Source of the DNA: a virus
DNA: 29,034 bases
Virus record (IMG/VR): IMGVR_UViG_3300024259_000121
Location: 1 to 29,034 of that record
Direction: 5' to 3' (one strand)
The position numbers and the translations under genes were made by a program. Each line of letters begins with the position of its first letter. Within the stretch, counting starts at the first letter, position 1. Shown here piece after piece: positions 16,186 to 23,015 of the stretch. Below the pieces are notes generated by a model. That model did no database searches, was not told the DNA's origin, and saw only the letters and a program-made list of their open reading frames with translations.

Positions 16186-16954
16186 ATTCGAATATTATTC
16201 GAGATATTTTCTCCCAAACTATATTCATGGTCTTTGCGGCTCCAGAGTTAGCTTGTAATCCGATGTACGGAATCAAGTCAACGTCATTTGTCAAAGCTGT
16301 ACTTGTAGCAACTTCCTGATCATTTATCCAGAAGTGAGCTTTTCGATCGGAATCGATCTCAATTCGGAAATGATAGTTAGTATTTGCTGCAATTGCAACT
16401 CCACTATCGACAGCTACATCAGTACCACCAATTGAATAAATCAATTGCCAGTTGGTATCTGTTGCAGTTGCGCCTCGAAACATTACTTGATCATCGTCAG
16501 TTGCAATTACACTAGTATCGGTTAGCTTTAGGCCAGCCCAAATAGTTTCTGTAGCAATTGCTGCTGTTCTGATCACTGCTTCCCAAATGACTTGGTTCTC
16601 TGTACCCCATAAAACACCAGCCCATGCGGTTTGGCTAGTATCTAAATGTGGTAAAACAATAACTTGGTCGTTATCTGCTCCATCAGTCTGTAGCTGAACG
16701 CCTCCAACTGTAGTAGCAAAAGTAACATCGTCATCGCTGGCGTTAGTTCCAAGGATTTCGAAGTTACGATTGTATACAATCGAAACACTACCATTCAACT
16801 GAGGCAAGTGGTTGAAGTTCTCTAACAGAAAGAATCTGTTAGGATTTTCAGTCCATCTACCTGTTTGCGTAAGTCCTTGATCGTTTGTGTATGGACCATT
16901 TCTGTATGGAGGTGCTGCAGGATTTCCATTTGTTGCGCGTAATCCTCGTCCCAT
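16184..16954 (-). CDS. Virion protein with concanavalin/LamG-like domain
   Basis: The ATG at 16954 (MGRGLRATNG) is chosen because GGAG lies nine bases upstream; an ATG at 16975 would overlap the preceding gene and precede that motif. The protein has about 256 residues. The N-terminal 50 residues are Pro/Asn/Gly-rich. The rest resembles a laminin-G/concanavalin fold: IWEAVIRTAA, TIWAGLKLTDT, NYHFRIEIDSDRKAHFWIN and LIPYIGLQANSGAAKTM are typical strands, the fourth with the usual F-W-I-N-D motif. This kind of protein decorates heads or binds glycans. The gene directly follows the small virion gene after the capsid gene and ends at the terminator. Confidence 0.6.
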   Translation of the reverse strand: MGRGLRATNGNPAAPPYRNGPYTNDQGLTQTGRWTENPNRFFLLENFNHLPQLNGSVSIVYNRNFEILGTNASDDDVTFATTVGGVQLQTDGADNDQVIVLPHLDTSQTAWAGVLWGTENQVIWEAVIRTAAIATETIWAGLKLTDTSVIATDDDQVMFRGATATDTNWQLIYSIGGTDVAVDSGVAIAANTNYHFRIEIDSDRKAHFWINDQEVATSTALTNDVDLIPYIGLQANSGAAKTMNIVWEKISRIIFE

Positions 16955-16958
16955 GTCT

Positions 16959-17225
16959 TTATTCTCCAAATGCAATTATTGTTCTAGCTTCGTTGTCAGT
17001 TGAACCCGGTATTGTGATGCTTCTATCTGTATATACTGGTGCGGCGACTAATAATGAATTATCAGTTGCTCCAGAACAAATAGCCATACATCCAACACTG
17101 AACAGAGTAGACACATCTATTGTGTCTGCATCATCAGCGGTTGCAGGGGTAACAATCTTTACCATCTTGAAACCTGCTGTAAACAAGTTTGTAACGGTAC
17201 AATCGGTAATTAATATTGCTGCCAT
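16959..17225 (-). CDS. Small capsid-associated protein (88 aa)
   Basis: The protein is 88 residues long, hydrophobic and beta-rich (ILITDCTVTNLFTAG, FKMVKIVTPATADDAD, GCMAICSGATDNSLLVAAP), and lies immediately after the major capsid gene. The junction is TAAAATGG with GGAG upstream, a strongly coupled start. Such small proteins next to the capsid gene often are decoration or cement proteins on HK97-type heads. It contains three Cys and no recognised domain. The role is inferred from position. Confidence 0.5.
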   Translation of the reverse strand: MAAILITDCTVTNLFTAGFKMVKIVTPATADDADTIDVSTLFSVGCMAICSGATDNSLLVAAPVYTDRSITIPGSTDNEARTIIAFGE

Positions 17226-17226
17226 T

Positions 17227-18378
17227 TTATGCTATCTCCGTAATAGACGCACAGAAAGTTGGCGCACGTATGATTAAGGCCTCGTAGATCTTAAGCATAA
17301 ATGGGGTTGAATCTGCTGTCTTCGCAAGCTGTTCAAACGTTAAGTCTTGAAGAACTCGCATTTCGATTACAGTCATATCTAACAAATACATAGCTTTGCT
17401 ACCTGTTGTGTTAGACAAGAACATACTTGGTATCAGTGTTACTGGTCCGACCATTGTCCATAAGGTTATTCCGCTAGGTACACCAAAAGGCAATACGCCG
17501 TTTGCTGAGTCTGCAGGTGACCATCTGAACTGATCAACTAGCAATTTTCTTGTGTCTTTGACTACTGAGGATGAGCCTACTGCGATAGTTGGTCTTCCAC
17601 CGTCATCAAAAGCATACTGAATTGCTTCTTCAATGTCATCGTATTCTAGAGCGGTAGTATTCTTATCAACTGTATTAGTTGTGCTTAGTGTTGCAATTAT
17701 TCCATTGAACTCGGTTCCGTTAGGATTGCCTGAGATTCCAGAAGTTGTTGCATTACCATTGATAATCATATTCTCTTCTAGTTCACGAATTGATCGTGTT
17801 TTGACAAGAACTTCCATCTGCATTGCGTTAGGTGCGTTCTGATCTGAAAAGCTTCCGACTGCTCCACCGTTTGGGTTGAATCCCATTAGGTTGTATGGAG
17901 GTACAGTAGCTAATGCTTGACCGGTTACTCTTCCCTTAGCATATAAATACTTAATTACAACTGAGTCTCGCTCATAAGTATCATTTGTCTCGGTTAGAGA
18001 TGAGTCTTCTGCTCTTGCAAATGCTCCGCCTTTAGCGGTTATCTTGTTAAAGTCTGCTGTTCTACCACGGTTAGTTACTCTAGGGATTATCTCCACTAAA
18101 GGAGTAAACTTACGTGTTATGTCGACGATCTGTGGATCTACGAAAATAGGTACAAGTACCTTATCTGTTGATCCGCTTCCACCCGTAGTTGAAGTAAGTG
18201 CTTTTATTTGTGCCTTCATCTGTGGAGAAGCTATAAATCTCTTGTTCATCTCTTCCTTGGTCATAGTACCGCTGTAATTCTCTCCGAAACTTTTCAGAGT
18301 AAAACCACATGGATTTGAGTAAACAAATCTATCGGGCATGTTTCCAAAAGAGGCTCCATAATTTCCTTGTTCTTCCAT
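17227..18378 (-). CDS. HK97-fold major capsid protein (383 aa)
   Basis: The protein that builds the icosahedral head follows the prohead protease. The core from about residue 72 has the HK97-family layout: VPIFVDPQIVDITRKFTPLV, then IPRVTNRGRTADFNKI at the start of the E-loop region, VIKYLYAKGRVTGQALATV as the long spine, ELEENMIINGNAT in the P-domain, and a C-terminal A-domain with KAMYLLDMTVIEMRVLQDL. The first 60-70 residues look helical and polar and end at SPQMKAQIKA (51-60), a motif shared with scaffold and portal; they may form a removable N-terminal delta-like segment. AGGAG lies six bases upstream of the ATG. Confidence 0.88.
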   Translation of the reverse strand: MEEQGNYGASFGNMPDRFVYSNPCGFTLKSFGENYSGTMTKEEMNKRFIASPQMKAQIKALTSTTGGSGSTDKVLVPIFVDPQIVDITRKFTPLVEIIPRVTNRGRTADFNKITAKGGAFARAEDSSLTETNDTYERDSVVIKYLYAKGRVTGQALATVPPYNLMGFNPNGGAVGSFSDQNAPNAMQMEVLVKTRSIRELEENMIINGNATTSGISGNPNGTEFNGIIATLSTTNTVDKNTTALEYDDIEEAIQYAFDDGGRPTIAVGSSSVVKDTRKLLVDQFRWSPADSANGVLPFGVPSGITLWTMVGPVTLIPSMFLSNTTGSKAMYLLDMTVIEMRVLQDLTFEQLAKTADSTPFMLKIYEALIIRAPTFCASITEIA

Positions 18379-18393
18379 ATTAGTCTCCTATAG

Positions 18394-18735
18394 TTATCTG
18401 ATTAAACCTAGCGTGCCTTTTAGTGTTGGCTCAGCAGCTTGTGCTGGTTCAGCAGGCGTGTCATGAATCTTAGCCTTCATTTGAGGCGCATTCATTGCGT
18501 TTTTAAGGGATTTCATCTCTGCGGTCAATGCTTTTATTGTAACACCTTGTGCTTCAATAAGAGCTTTCATCTGTGTTGTACTTTCGGTTTCAGCTGCTCC
18601 AGCGTCAACCGGTGCATCAGGTGTAGGTTCCGCAGGTACAGGAGCTTCTACCGTTGGCTCGGCAGTTTCAGTTGCAGGAGCTGGTGCTTCTGCGCCCTCT
18701 ACTGGAGCTGTTGCTTCGGTTTTTTCTTCTGTCAT
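18394..18735 (-). CDS. Nested in-frame scaffold protein from internal start (113 aa)
   Basis: Within the protease gene an ATG at 18735 (residue 206, MTEEKTEATA) is preceded by AAGGAG (18747-18742) with a six-base spacing, the best Shine-Dalgarno in this part of the window. Translation from it would yield the scaffold domain alone: an Ala/Pro/Glu-rich linker of about 50 residues and a helical C-terminus. This is the logic of the lambda C/Nu3 pair, where separate scaffold is needed in many copies and the protease in few. The internal start is visible in the sequence. Its use is inferred. Confidence 0.65.
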   Translation of the reverse strand: MTEEKTEATAPVEGAEAPAPATETAEPTVEAPVPAEPTPDAPVDAGAAETESTTQMKALIEAQGVTIKALTAEMKSLKNAMNAPQMKAKIHDTPAEPAQAAEPTLKGTLGLIR

Positions 18736-19350
18736 GTTTTTCTCCTTGTTTGTCTTATCAGACTGTGATTTTTCCTCGTCCTCTATTGTTTTTACGAGGG
18801 ATTTCATAACTGGTGCGAAAGTCGCACGTGGATTAACTGGTGTAGCTGTCAGAGCTACGTTTAGAATATTAAGTGAATCTAAGAATCGGAATCGTTCGCC
18901 TTTGATTACTTTGGTACTAGATTTAACTGGTGATCCAAAAGTAATTGAAAATGCACGTAAGAAGCCGTCTTTGATGCTTTTGAATATGGTTGGGAACTTT
19001 GCTATGTGAGTGTTTAACTTGGCACGTACTCTAACGCTGTGAGGCATGCGCTTAACTTCAACGACCTTACCAACTGCAATTCTATTGCTTGGCTCGATCC
19101 TAAGCTGATCGTTTTCATCTCTGAACGTCTCATGCTCTAGATCTAAAGTAAGATTACGATCCTGTAACTGATTAGCAACATGATCTAAACCCTTCTGTGT
19201 AACAACGTCGTTCTCTAAGTCTGGATCATCTGTTGTAATATCGCCTTCAATGAATACATCTCGACCGCCTTTAGTCTCTACAATACGCCAGTTTAGATTA
19301 CCATTTGTTTGAAAATTACATGTTTCATTAATTATATCTTCTTTAGGCAT
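18394..19350 (-). CDS. Prohead protease fused to scaffold (HK97/S78-like)
   Basis: The N-terminal about 180 residues form a prohead serine protease: FIEGDITTDDPDLENDVVT, then LTLDLEHETF with the catalytic His73, and FLRAFSITFG with the catalytic Ser135, followed by NILNVALTATPVNP, all typical of the U35/S78 family. The remainder is disordered (Pro/Glu/Ala-rich) and ends in a helical part with MKALIEAQGVTIKALTAEMK, a scaffold-type coiled coil. The gene lies between MuF and the capsid gene. Promoter 2 sits about 35 bases upstream of the ATG, which implies a leader of about ten bases. The C-terminal part is also started internally at 18735. Confidence 0.85.
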   Translation of the reverse strand: MPKEDIINETCNFQTNGNLNWRIVETKGGRDVFIEGDITTDDPDLENDVVTQKGLDHVANQLQDRNLTLDLEHETFRDENDQLRIEPSNRIAVGKVVEVKRMPHSVRVRAKLNTHIAKFPTIFKSIKDGFLRAFSITFGSPVKSSTKVIKGERFRFLDSLNILNVALTATPVNPRATFAPVMKSLVKTIEDEEKSQSDKTNKEKNMTEEKTEATAPVEGAEAPAPATETAEPTVEAPVPAEPTPDAPVDAGAAETESTTQMKALIEAQGVTIKALTAEMKSLKNAMNAPQMKAKIHDTPAEPAQAAEPTLKGTLGLIR

Positions 19351-19376
19351 ATATACTCACAGTAATAGAAGTGATC

Positions 19377-19397
19377 TGTTTTATATAAAATACATTA
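19377..19397 (-). promoter_or_regulatory. Late-type TATA promoter, copy 2 (protease-capsid operon)
   Basis: The 21-base element is identical to copies 1 and 3, with core TTTTATATAAAA at 19379-19390. The core centre is about 35 bases upstream of the protease ATG, so the transcript would have a leader near ten bases. Upstream on the minus strand lies TTGCAA 17 bases before TATAAA, which by chance or design also fits a bacterial -35/-10 spacing; the other two copies lack it at that distance. Confidence 0.75.
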
Positions 19398-19416
19398 TTT
19401 ATTTGCAATAATAAGC

Positions 19417-19446
19417 CCAGAGGCGCAGGTGGCATAGGTCCTCTGG
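19417..19446 (-). repeat. Seven-base hairpin between MuF gene and promoter 2
   Basis: CCAGAGG (19417-19423) and CCTCTGG (19440-19446) form a perfect stem around a 16-base loop. It lies just past the MuF stop and before promoter 2 and is noticeably GC-rich for this genome. No T run follows, so it is not a typical terminator. It could protect the transcript end or hold a binding site. Confidence 0.5.
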
Positions 19447-19457
19447 AACTTAGGTTT

Positions 19458-20237
19458 CTATGGCTTTCGAAGTAGCTCGAAAGAGTGTCTACAGTTGATG
19501 TGTGGCGTGAATGGCCTGCTGGGAGTATAAGTATTCGGATCTGCTTCTTCAGCGATGATCTGTTTAAGTTTTTGTAAGGTTACGCCCTCGCTAGCACGCG
19601 CAGTTATTCTTTGACAATACTCTGTTGTTCGGGAGTCCCTTGGTCCAGTCCATATCAAGTTTTCTTCTGTTGCTCTTGCTCGCTTAAGTGCCTGCTCATT
19701 AGCTAGATTGACTATGTTTTGACTCTCTGTACGTATGATAACTCGCATCTTGTCTTCTGCAGACTCGAACTCTGGTGTTATATCTCGGATTACTTCTTCG
19801 AAGGTCGCGTCCATGAGTAACTGTGGAACTGCCGCAACAGCTTTCTTTACCATAATATCTTCTAGATTCTGGAAAGCATTAGTAACTATGCTAGAATTAA
19901 GCACACTCTCAACAATCATTCGATCAGAGTCGTTTACGAAGAACTCTATGTTTAGCTCTTTAGAAGCCCTTTGAAGCTGATCTTTGTAGATGTTCGCTAT
20001 CTGATCCTGTGTAGATCTCTTGAGTTTAGCTGCAGTTTCCTTAGCGAAGTTTCGGATTTTAGTCGCAATATCAACCATTGTGAGTCTTTCAAGCTTGAAT
20101 CGCTCTACTTGGTCTTTTAGCTCGTCCTCTTCCTTATCAACAAAATCATCCTCTATCTTAGAAGGGATTGCTTTAAGGAAAGCTTTGCATTTAGCTAAAA
20201 GTAATTTCTCGACGGCCAATTTATCAAACGATTCCAC
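19458..20237 (-). CDS. MuF-like head morphogenesis protein (259 aa)
   Basis: This minor head protein is encoded between portal and protease, its usual place. The first about 165 residues are helical and charged (KLAVEKLLLAKCKAFLKAIP, VERFKLERLTMVDIATKIRN). The C-terminal domain carries the Mu gpF signature: IIRTESQNIVNLANEQALKR, IWTGPRDSRTTEYCQRITAR, and the final PHINCRHSFELL, whose Cys and His are conserved in the family. The start is GTG at 20237 and overlaps the zinc-ribbon gene by 14 bases, with a GAGAGAG stretch upstream. The length is somewhat shorter than typical Mu gpF fusions. Confidence 0.8.
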   Translation of the reverse strand: MESFDKLAVEKLLLAKCKAFLKAIPSKIEDDFVDKEEDELKDQVERFKLERLTMVDIATKIRNFAKETAAKLKRSTQDQIANIYKDQLQRASKELNIEFFVNDSDRMIVESVLNSSIVTNAFQNLEDIMVKKAVAAVPQLLMDATFEEVIRDITPEFESAEDKMRVIIRTESQNIVNLANEQALKRARATEENLIWTGPRDSRTTEYCQRITARASEGVTLQKLKQIIAEEADPNTYTPSRPFTPHINCRHSFELLRKP

Positions 20238-20424
20238 TTTTCTTTACTCTCTCCCTGATTTCCTTGAGTAAGGGTATTCTTTGAGTGCTTGCTGTTCTAC
20301 AACCAGCAACTTTTCCGCATTCCTTACAATATTCCGCGGTAATTAATCTATTTTTTTCAATATGACGGTCGCAGTTCTTACAACGTCGATTTTCTAGAAT
20401 CTGATGTCTCTCTCGGGGTCTCAT
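20224..20424 (-). CDS. Small zinc-ribbon protein between portal and MuF (66 aa)
   Basis: The protein has 66 residues, with a CKNCDRH pair (Cys 15 and 18) and a CKECGKVAGC group (Cys 33, 36 and 42). This is a zinc ribbon with a possible fifth ligand. Basic residues occur throughout (MRPRERHQ, IRERVKK), which suggests nucleic-acid or protein contact. The ATG overlaps the portal stop (ATGA) and the end overlaps MuF. It is one of several Cys-rich small proteins of this virus. A role in head assembly or packaging is possible from position only. Confidence 0.68.
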   Translation of the reverse strand: MRPRERHQILENRRCKNCDRHIEKNRLITAEYCKECGKVAGCRTASTQRIPLLKEIRERVKKSGIV

Positions 20425-22055
20425 ACTTTATCAATAGTTTCTTGCAGATCAGTTATGAACTCAGCTACCTTAGCGCGCATTTCTGGGTTCGGCTTGATAC
20501 TCTTCTGAGTTGGAGCTTTGTCTTTATCGTCATCTTTTGACTTATCCTCTTTAGGATCTACGTCCTCTTCAGGTTTTGGTGGTAGATCTGGAGCTTCATC
20601 AGCCATCTTCTTCTTGCTCTTGTTTAGCTCTTCGACATTGATATCTAATTGCTCTGCAGCCATCTCTGAGGTTAGAACGCCCATGTTGATTTGCTTTTCT
20701 AGTAGCTCAGTCTTCTTGATATCGTCTTCAATATCATTATCAATATATCTGTAGACAAGTGGATTAGCAGCAACGGCCTGGTCCCAGGCAGATTCTCCAG
20801 TTTCTTCATTATCTTTAAAACGATGTACGCTAAACTCTGGCAGGATCTCTGTAGTCATATGATATTCAAAGGTATTGCTAATTGGCCGGATGGCCTTTCG
20901 CTTAAAGACCTTAGTTTGCTCTTCAGATATTGCGCGATTAGATTGCTCGGTGAATCCCATCTCGTCTGGAGTAACTCCATAGTTCATCCAAAGTAATTTA
21001 ATAAACCAGTCTTGCTGCTGGATAATCATTAGCTCTTTTGGTGATAAGTTAAACCCAACAAATGTTGGTGGTTTCTCAGCATTAGACCATGGTAGCTTGT
21101 GTCCGATTCTTCGAGTATTATCAAAACCATCTTTAGCAGTTACTCTATCTTCGAACTGGTCTTTCATAGTCTGTAATTCATCGTTTGGTATACCCGGAAC
21201 ATTAATCAATCCTTCTGGGATTCCTGAGTTAATGTACCAATCTAGATTGTATTGTAGTCCATAGTACATAGTTAGAATTATATCTGCTGCGATCTCTAGC
21301 ACGCTTCGGCCATAAACACTATCTGTTCGAGGATTCTGCATTAGATAGACGATCTCTCGCTTTCCGAATGGAACTGGTCTAGCAGCTGCGGTCCATCCAT
21401 ATTGGAAGTAAGCTGCACGATCGCTAGCATAAACATTAAAATATCCTTCATAGTGTTCGTTAGTCAGTTGATTTGTTCCAAAGAAACGATTGATTGGCAA
21501 TATGACTTCATCTCGATTACCTATTGCGCCATATATATCTGGATTCTTAAGGAAAGTTAGGCCATCTCTAGCATAGATCTCCTTCATAATATTAAACTGA
21601 TTGAAAACCTTAACGATTACTCCAGAATCAAAGTCAATAAGATCGCCCATGGATGCTCGCTGGATCGATTCCCAGCTTTCATTGTTCCGGTTTGGATTCT
21701 GGAAGAAAGCTTCTGCGTCTTTCTTATCTTCTTCTGCTGCCTTTAATGCTTTTGTGTCAGTAATGTCTTCACGTATAAAAATACCATAATCAAGTGAGCT
21801 GACCTCATCAGTAAGCGTTTTCTTAACTGAAAAAGTATATGGGGTCTTGGAAAGATTCTTTAACAAATTAGTGTCAATCCGTCGAGGGAATCCGAACGGC
21901 GGCTTCCACAGAAAGTTTGGTATGAATGACTTCATGATACCCATATTATCTGCAGGTCGTGGAGTATTTCCAACAACTGCGCGATTAACGGGATTTACTG
22001 TAGCGTTCGTAGACTTGCTTGTTAAGTTCTTAAAAGCTTCCCAGATATTAGCCAT
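20421..22055 (-). CDS. Portal protein (544 aa)
   Basis: The dodecameric channel for DNA entry. Family features are visible: the N-terminal clip-to-wing path (NLSKTPYTFSVKKTLTDEV, LDYGIFIRED), ESIQRASMGDLIDFDSGVIV, QYGWTAAARPVPFGKREIVY, the helix-rich wing (SVLEIAADIILTMYYGLQYN), FVGFNLSPKELMIIQQQDWF and the crown TPDEMGFTEQSNRAISEEQT. The C-terminal about 60 residues are charged and disordered, with a final helix after NPEMRAKVAE, a motif also seen in scaffold and capsid. It lacks a Shine-Dalgarno, and promoter 3 lies about 25 bases upstream of the ATG, so it is likely translated from a leaderless transcript. Confidence 0.85.
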   Translation of the reverse strand: MANIWEAFKNLTSKSTNATVNPVNRAVVGNTPRPADNMGIMKSFIPNFLWKPPFGFPRRIDTNLLKNLSKTPYTFSVKKTLTDEVSSLDYGIFIREDITDTKALKAAEEDKKDAEAFFQNPNRNNESWESIQRASMGDLIDFDSGVIVKVFNQFNIMKEIYARDGLTFLKNPDIYGAIGNRDEVILPINRFFGTNQLTNEHYEGYFNVYASDRAAYFQYGWTAAARPVPFGKREIVYLMQNPRTDSVYGRSVLEIAADIILTMYYGLQYNLDWYINSGIPEGLINVPGIPNDELQTMKDQFEDRVTAKDGFDNTRRIGHKLPWSNAEKPPTFVGFNLSPKELMIIQQQDWFIKLLWMNYGVTPDEMGFTEQSNRAISEEQTKVFKRKAIRPISNTFEYHMTTEILPEFSVHRFKDNEETGESAWDQAVAANPLVYRYIDNDIEDDIKKTELLEKQINMGVLTSEMAAEQLDINVEELNKSKKKMADEAPDLPPKPEEDVDPKEDKSKDDDKDKAPTQKSIKPNPEMRAKVAEFITDLQETIDKV

Positions 22056-22071
22056 ATTTTATCAACTCACT

Positions 22072-22092
22072 TGTTTTATATAAAATACATTA
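22072..22092 (-). promoter_or_regulatory. Late-type TATA promoter, copy 3 (portal operon)
   Basis: The 21-base element is identical to copies 1 and 2, with core TTTTATATAAAA at 22074-22085. Its upstream end overlaps the stop codon of the preceding gene. The core centre is 24-25 bases from the portal ATG, the distance at which archaeal RNA polymerase would start on or next to the ATG. No Shine-Dalgarno lies before the ATG, as expected for a leaderless message. Confidence 0.78.
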
Positions 22093-22515
22093 TATTCTTT
22101 TAAACTGAGGTAAGACTTTCTCCATCTCAGCGATTTCCTTCTTTATGCGCTCGTATTCAGGCTTATTCTGTTGGTAGGTCATCATTATCTTTGGATCGTT
22201 ATCTAGAGCCATGATTGCCATTACATCAGTAATCTCTTTCCACATCGGTAGATCTTCCTTATGCTCTTTAATCTTAATCAATCGCTCAGTCTCTTCTATA
22301 TAGACCTTCATCCGTTCTTTCATCTGCTTCATGTTAGCCATAATATTGCGTGTGCCTTGCAAATCATACGTAGTTACGTTGTTAGAATTTTGCTGACCTG
22401 CTTTGCTTTTGCCTTTAGCACCGTGTCTATTTATAGCCACAGTTCTTGTTTCAGTTATACACAGCTTTTGTTGCCGCTGATCCCATTCATATGTTGTATT
22501 TTCTTTATTTTTCAT
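22090..22515 (-). CDS. Hypothetical coiled-coil protein upstream of portal (141 aa)
   Basis: The N-terminal 50 residues are polar (EWDQRQQKLCITETRTVAIN, GAKGKSKAGQQNSNN). The remainder is helical and charged, with Met-rich stretches (NIMANMKQMKERMKVYIEET) and a final coiled coil (YERIKKEIAEMEKVLPQF). No family is recognised. It overlaps the preceding Cys-rich gene by 11 bases, with AGAGGGA near its ATG, and ends within promoter 3. Its position between terminase and portal suggests a packaging or assembly accessory, but this is not shown. Confidence 0.55.
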   Translation of the reverse strand: MKNKENTTYEWDQRQQKLCITETRTVAINRHGAKGKSKAGQQNSNNVTTYDLQGTRNIMANMKQMKERMKVYIEETERLIKIKEHKEDLPMWKEITDVMAIMALDNDPKIMMTYQQNKPEYERIKKEIAEMEKVLPQFKRI

Positions 22516-22810
22516 TAGTTTCCCTCTCGAAATATTGCTTCTTATGACAATATCTTTTCGTGCAGATACATATAACTTTTTTGTGAGTTGTCTGTATCTT
22601 GCTCGGAGTATTAAAGCAGTGATTCAGTATGCCTACATCATATTTATCTTTTACTCTAAATTGTTGTATCTTCCTGCAGGTTCTACAAATCAACAGAATA
22701 TATGGCTTGTCTTTGATTCTCGCTATCTGAGCGTAGAATATGCCTCTACCCTTACTATGTTTATTTTTATGGCAACAGGTTAAAACTTTTAAGTTGCTTT
22801 TAGAAAACAT
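22505..22810 (-). CDS. Cys/His-rich basic protein, probable zinc binder
   Basis: The ATG at 22810 (MFSKSNLKVL) is preferred: GGAGG lies eight bases upstream, while an ATG at 22834 would precede that motif and deepen the overlap with the previous gene. The protein has 101 residues with several Cys pairs: TCCHKNKH near the start, ICRTCRK in the middle and VICICTKRYCHKKQ near the end. The pattern fits two small zinc-binding modules with a basic surface. The family is unknown. It overlaps its neighbours on both sides, so it belongs to the terminase-portal transcription unit. Confidence 0.58.
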   Translation of the reverse strand: MFSKSNLKVLTCCHKNKHSKGRGIFYAQIARIKDKPYILLICRTCRKIQQFRVKDKYDVGILNHCFNTPSKIQTTHKKVICICTKRYCHKKQYFERETNEK

Positions 22811-23015
22811 CGGGTTTGCCTCCATTGTATTCATAAGGTGGATTACCTCGATGTTGCGCTCTTACCCTACGACGTATGACGTTATATCTTCGAAGTACCC
22901 TAATATTGCGATCTACGGAACAACTGCTAATCTTCAACTCGGCGCATATTTCTTTAGTAGTAAACCATCCATCAATATGTTTCTTTAAGAAGTTCTTTAC
23001 GCTATCTTGTGACAT
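22800..23015 (-). CDS. Winged-helix DNA-binding protein (71 aa)
   Basis: The protein has 71 residues and is a compact winged helix: VKNFLKKHIDGWFTTKEICA, ELKISSCSVDRNIRVLRR as the helix-turn-helix, and a basic wing (NVIRRRVRAQHRGNPPYEY). It resembles small archaeal transcription regulators. The ATG overlaps the terminase stop (TAATG). Encoded in the middle of packaging genes, it could control late transcription, for example at the shared late promoters, or act in packaging. Both are guesses. Confidence 0.62.
   Translation of the reverse strand: MSQDSVKNFLKKHIDGWFTTKEICAELKISSCSVDRNIRVLRRYNVIRRRVRAQHRGNPPYEYNGGKPDVF

Noticed and set aside
19377-19410. Bacterial sigma70 promoter (TTGCAA, 17 bases, TATAAA)
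   Set aside because: The spacing fits at this copy only; copies 1 and 3 of the same element have no -35 box at that distance, so the conserved TATA-centred element is the better explanation. It still leaves some doubt about the host domain.
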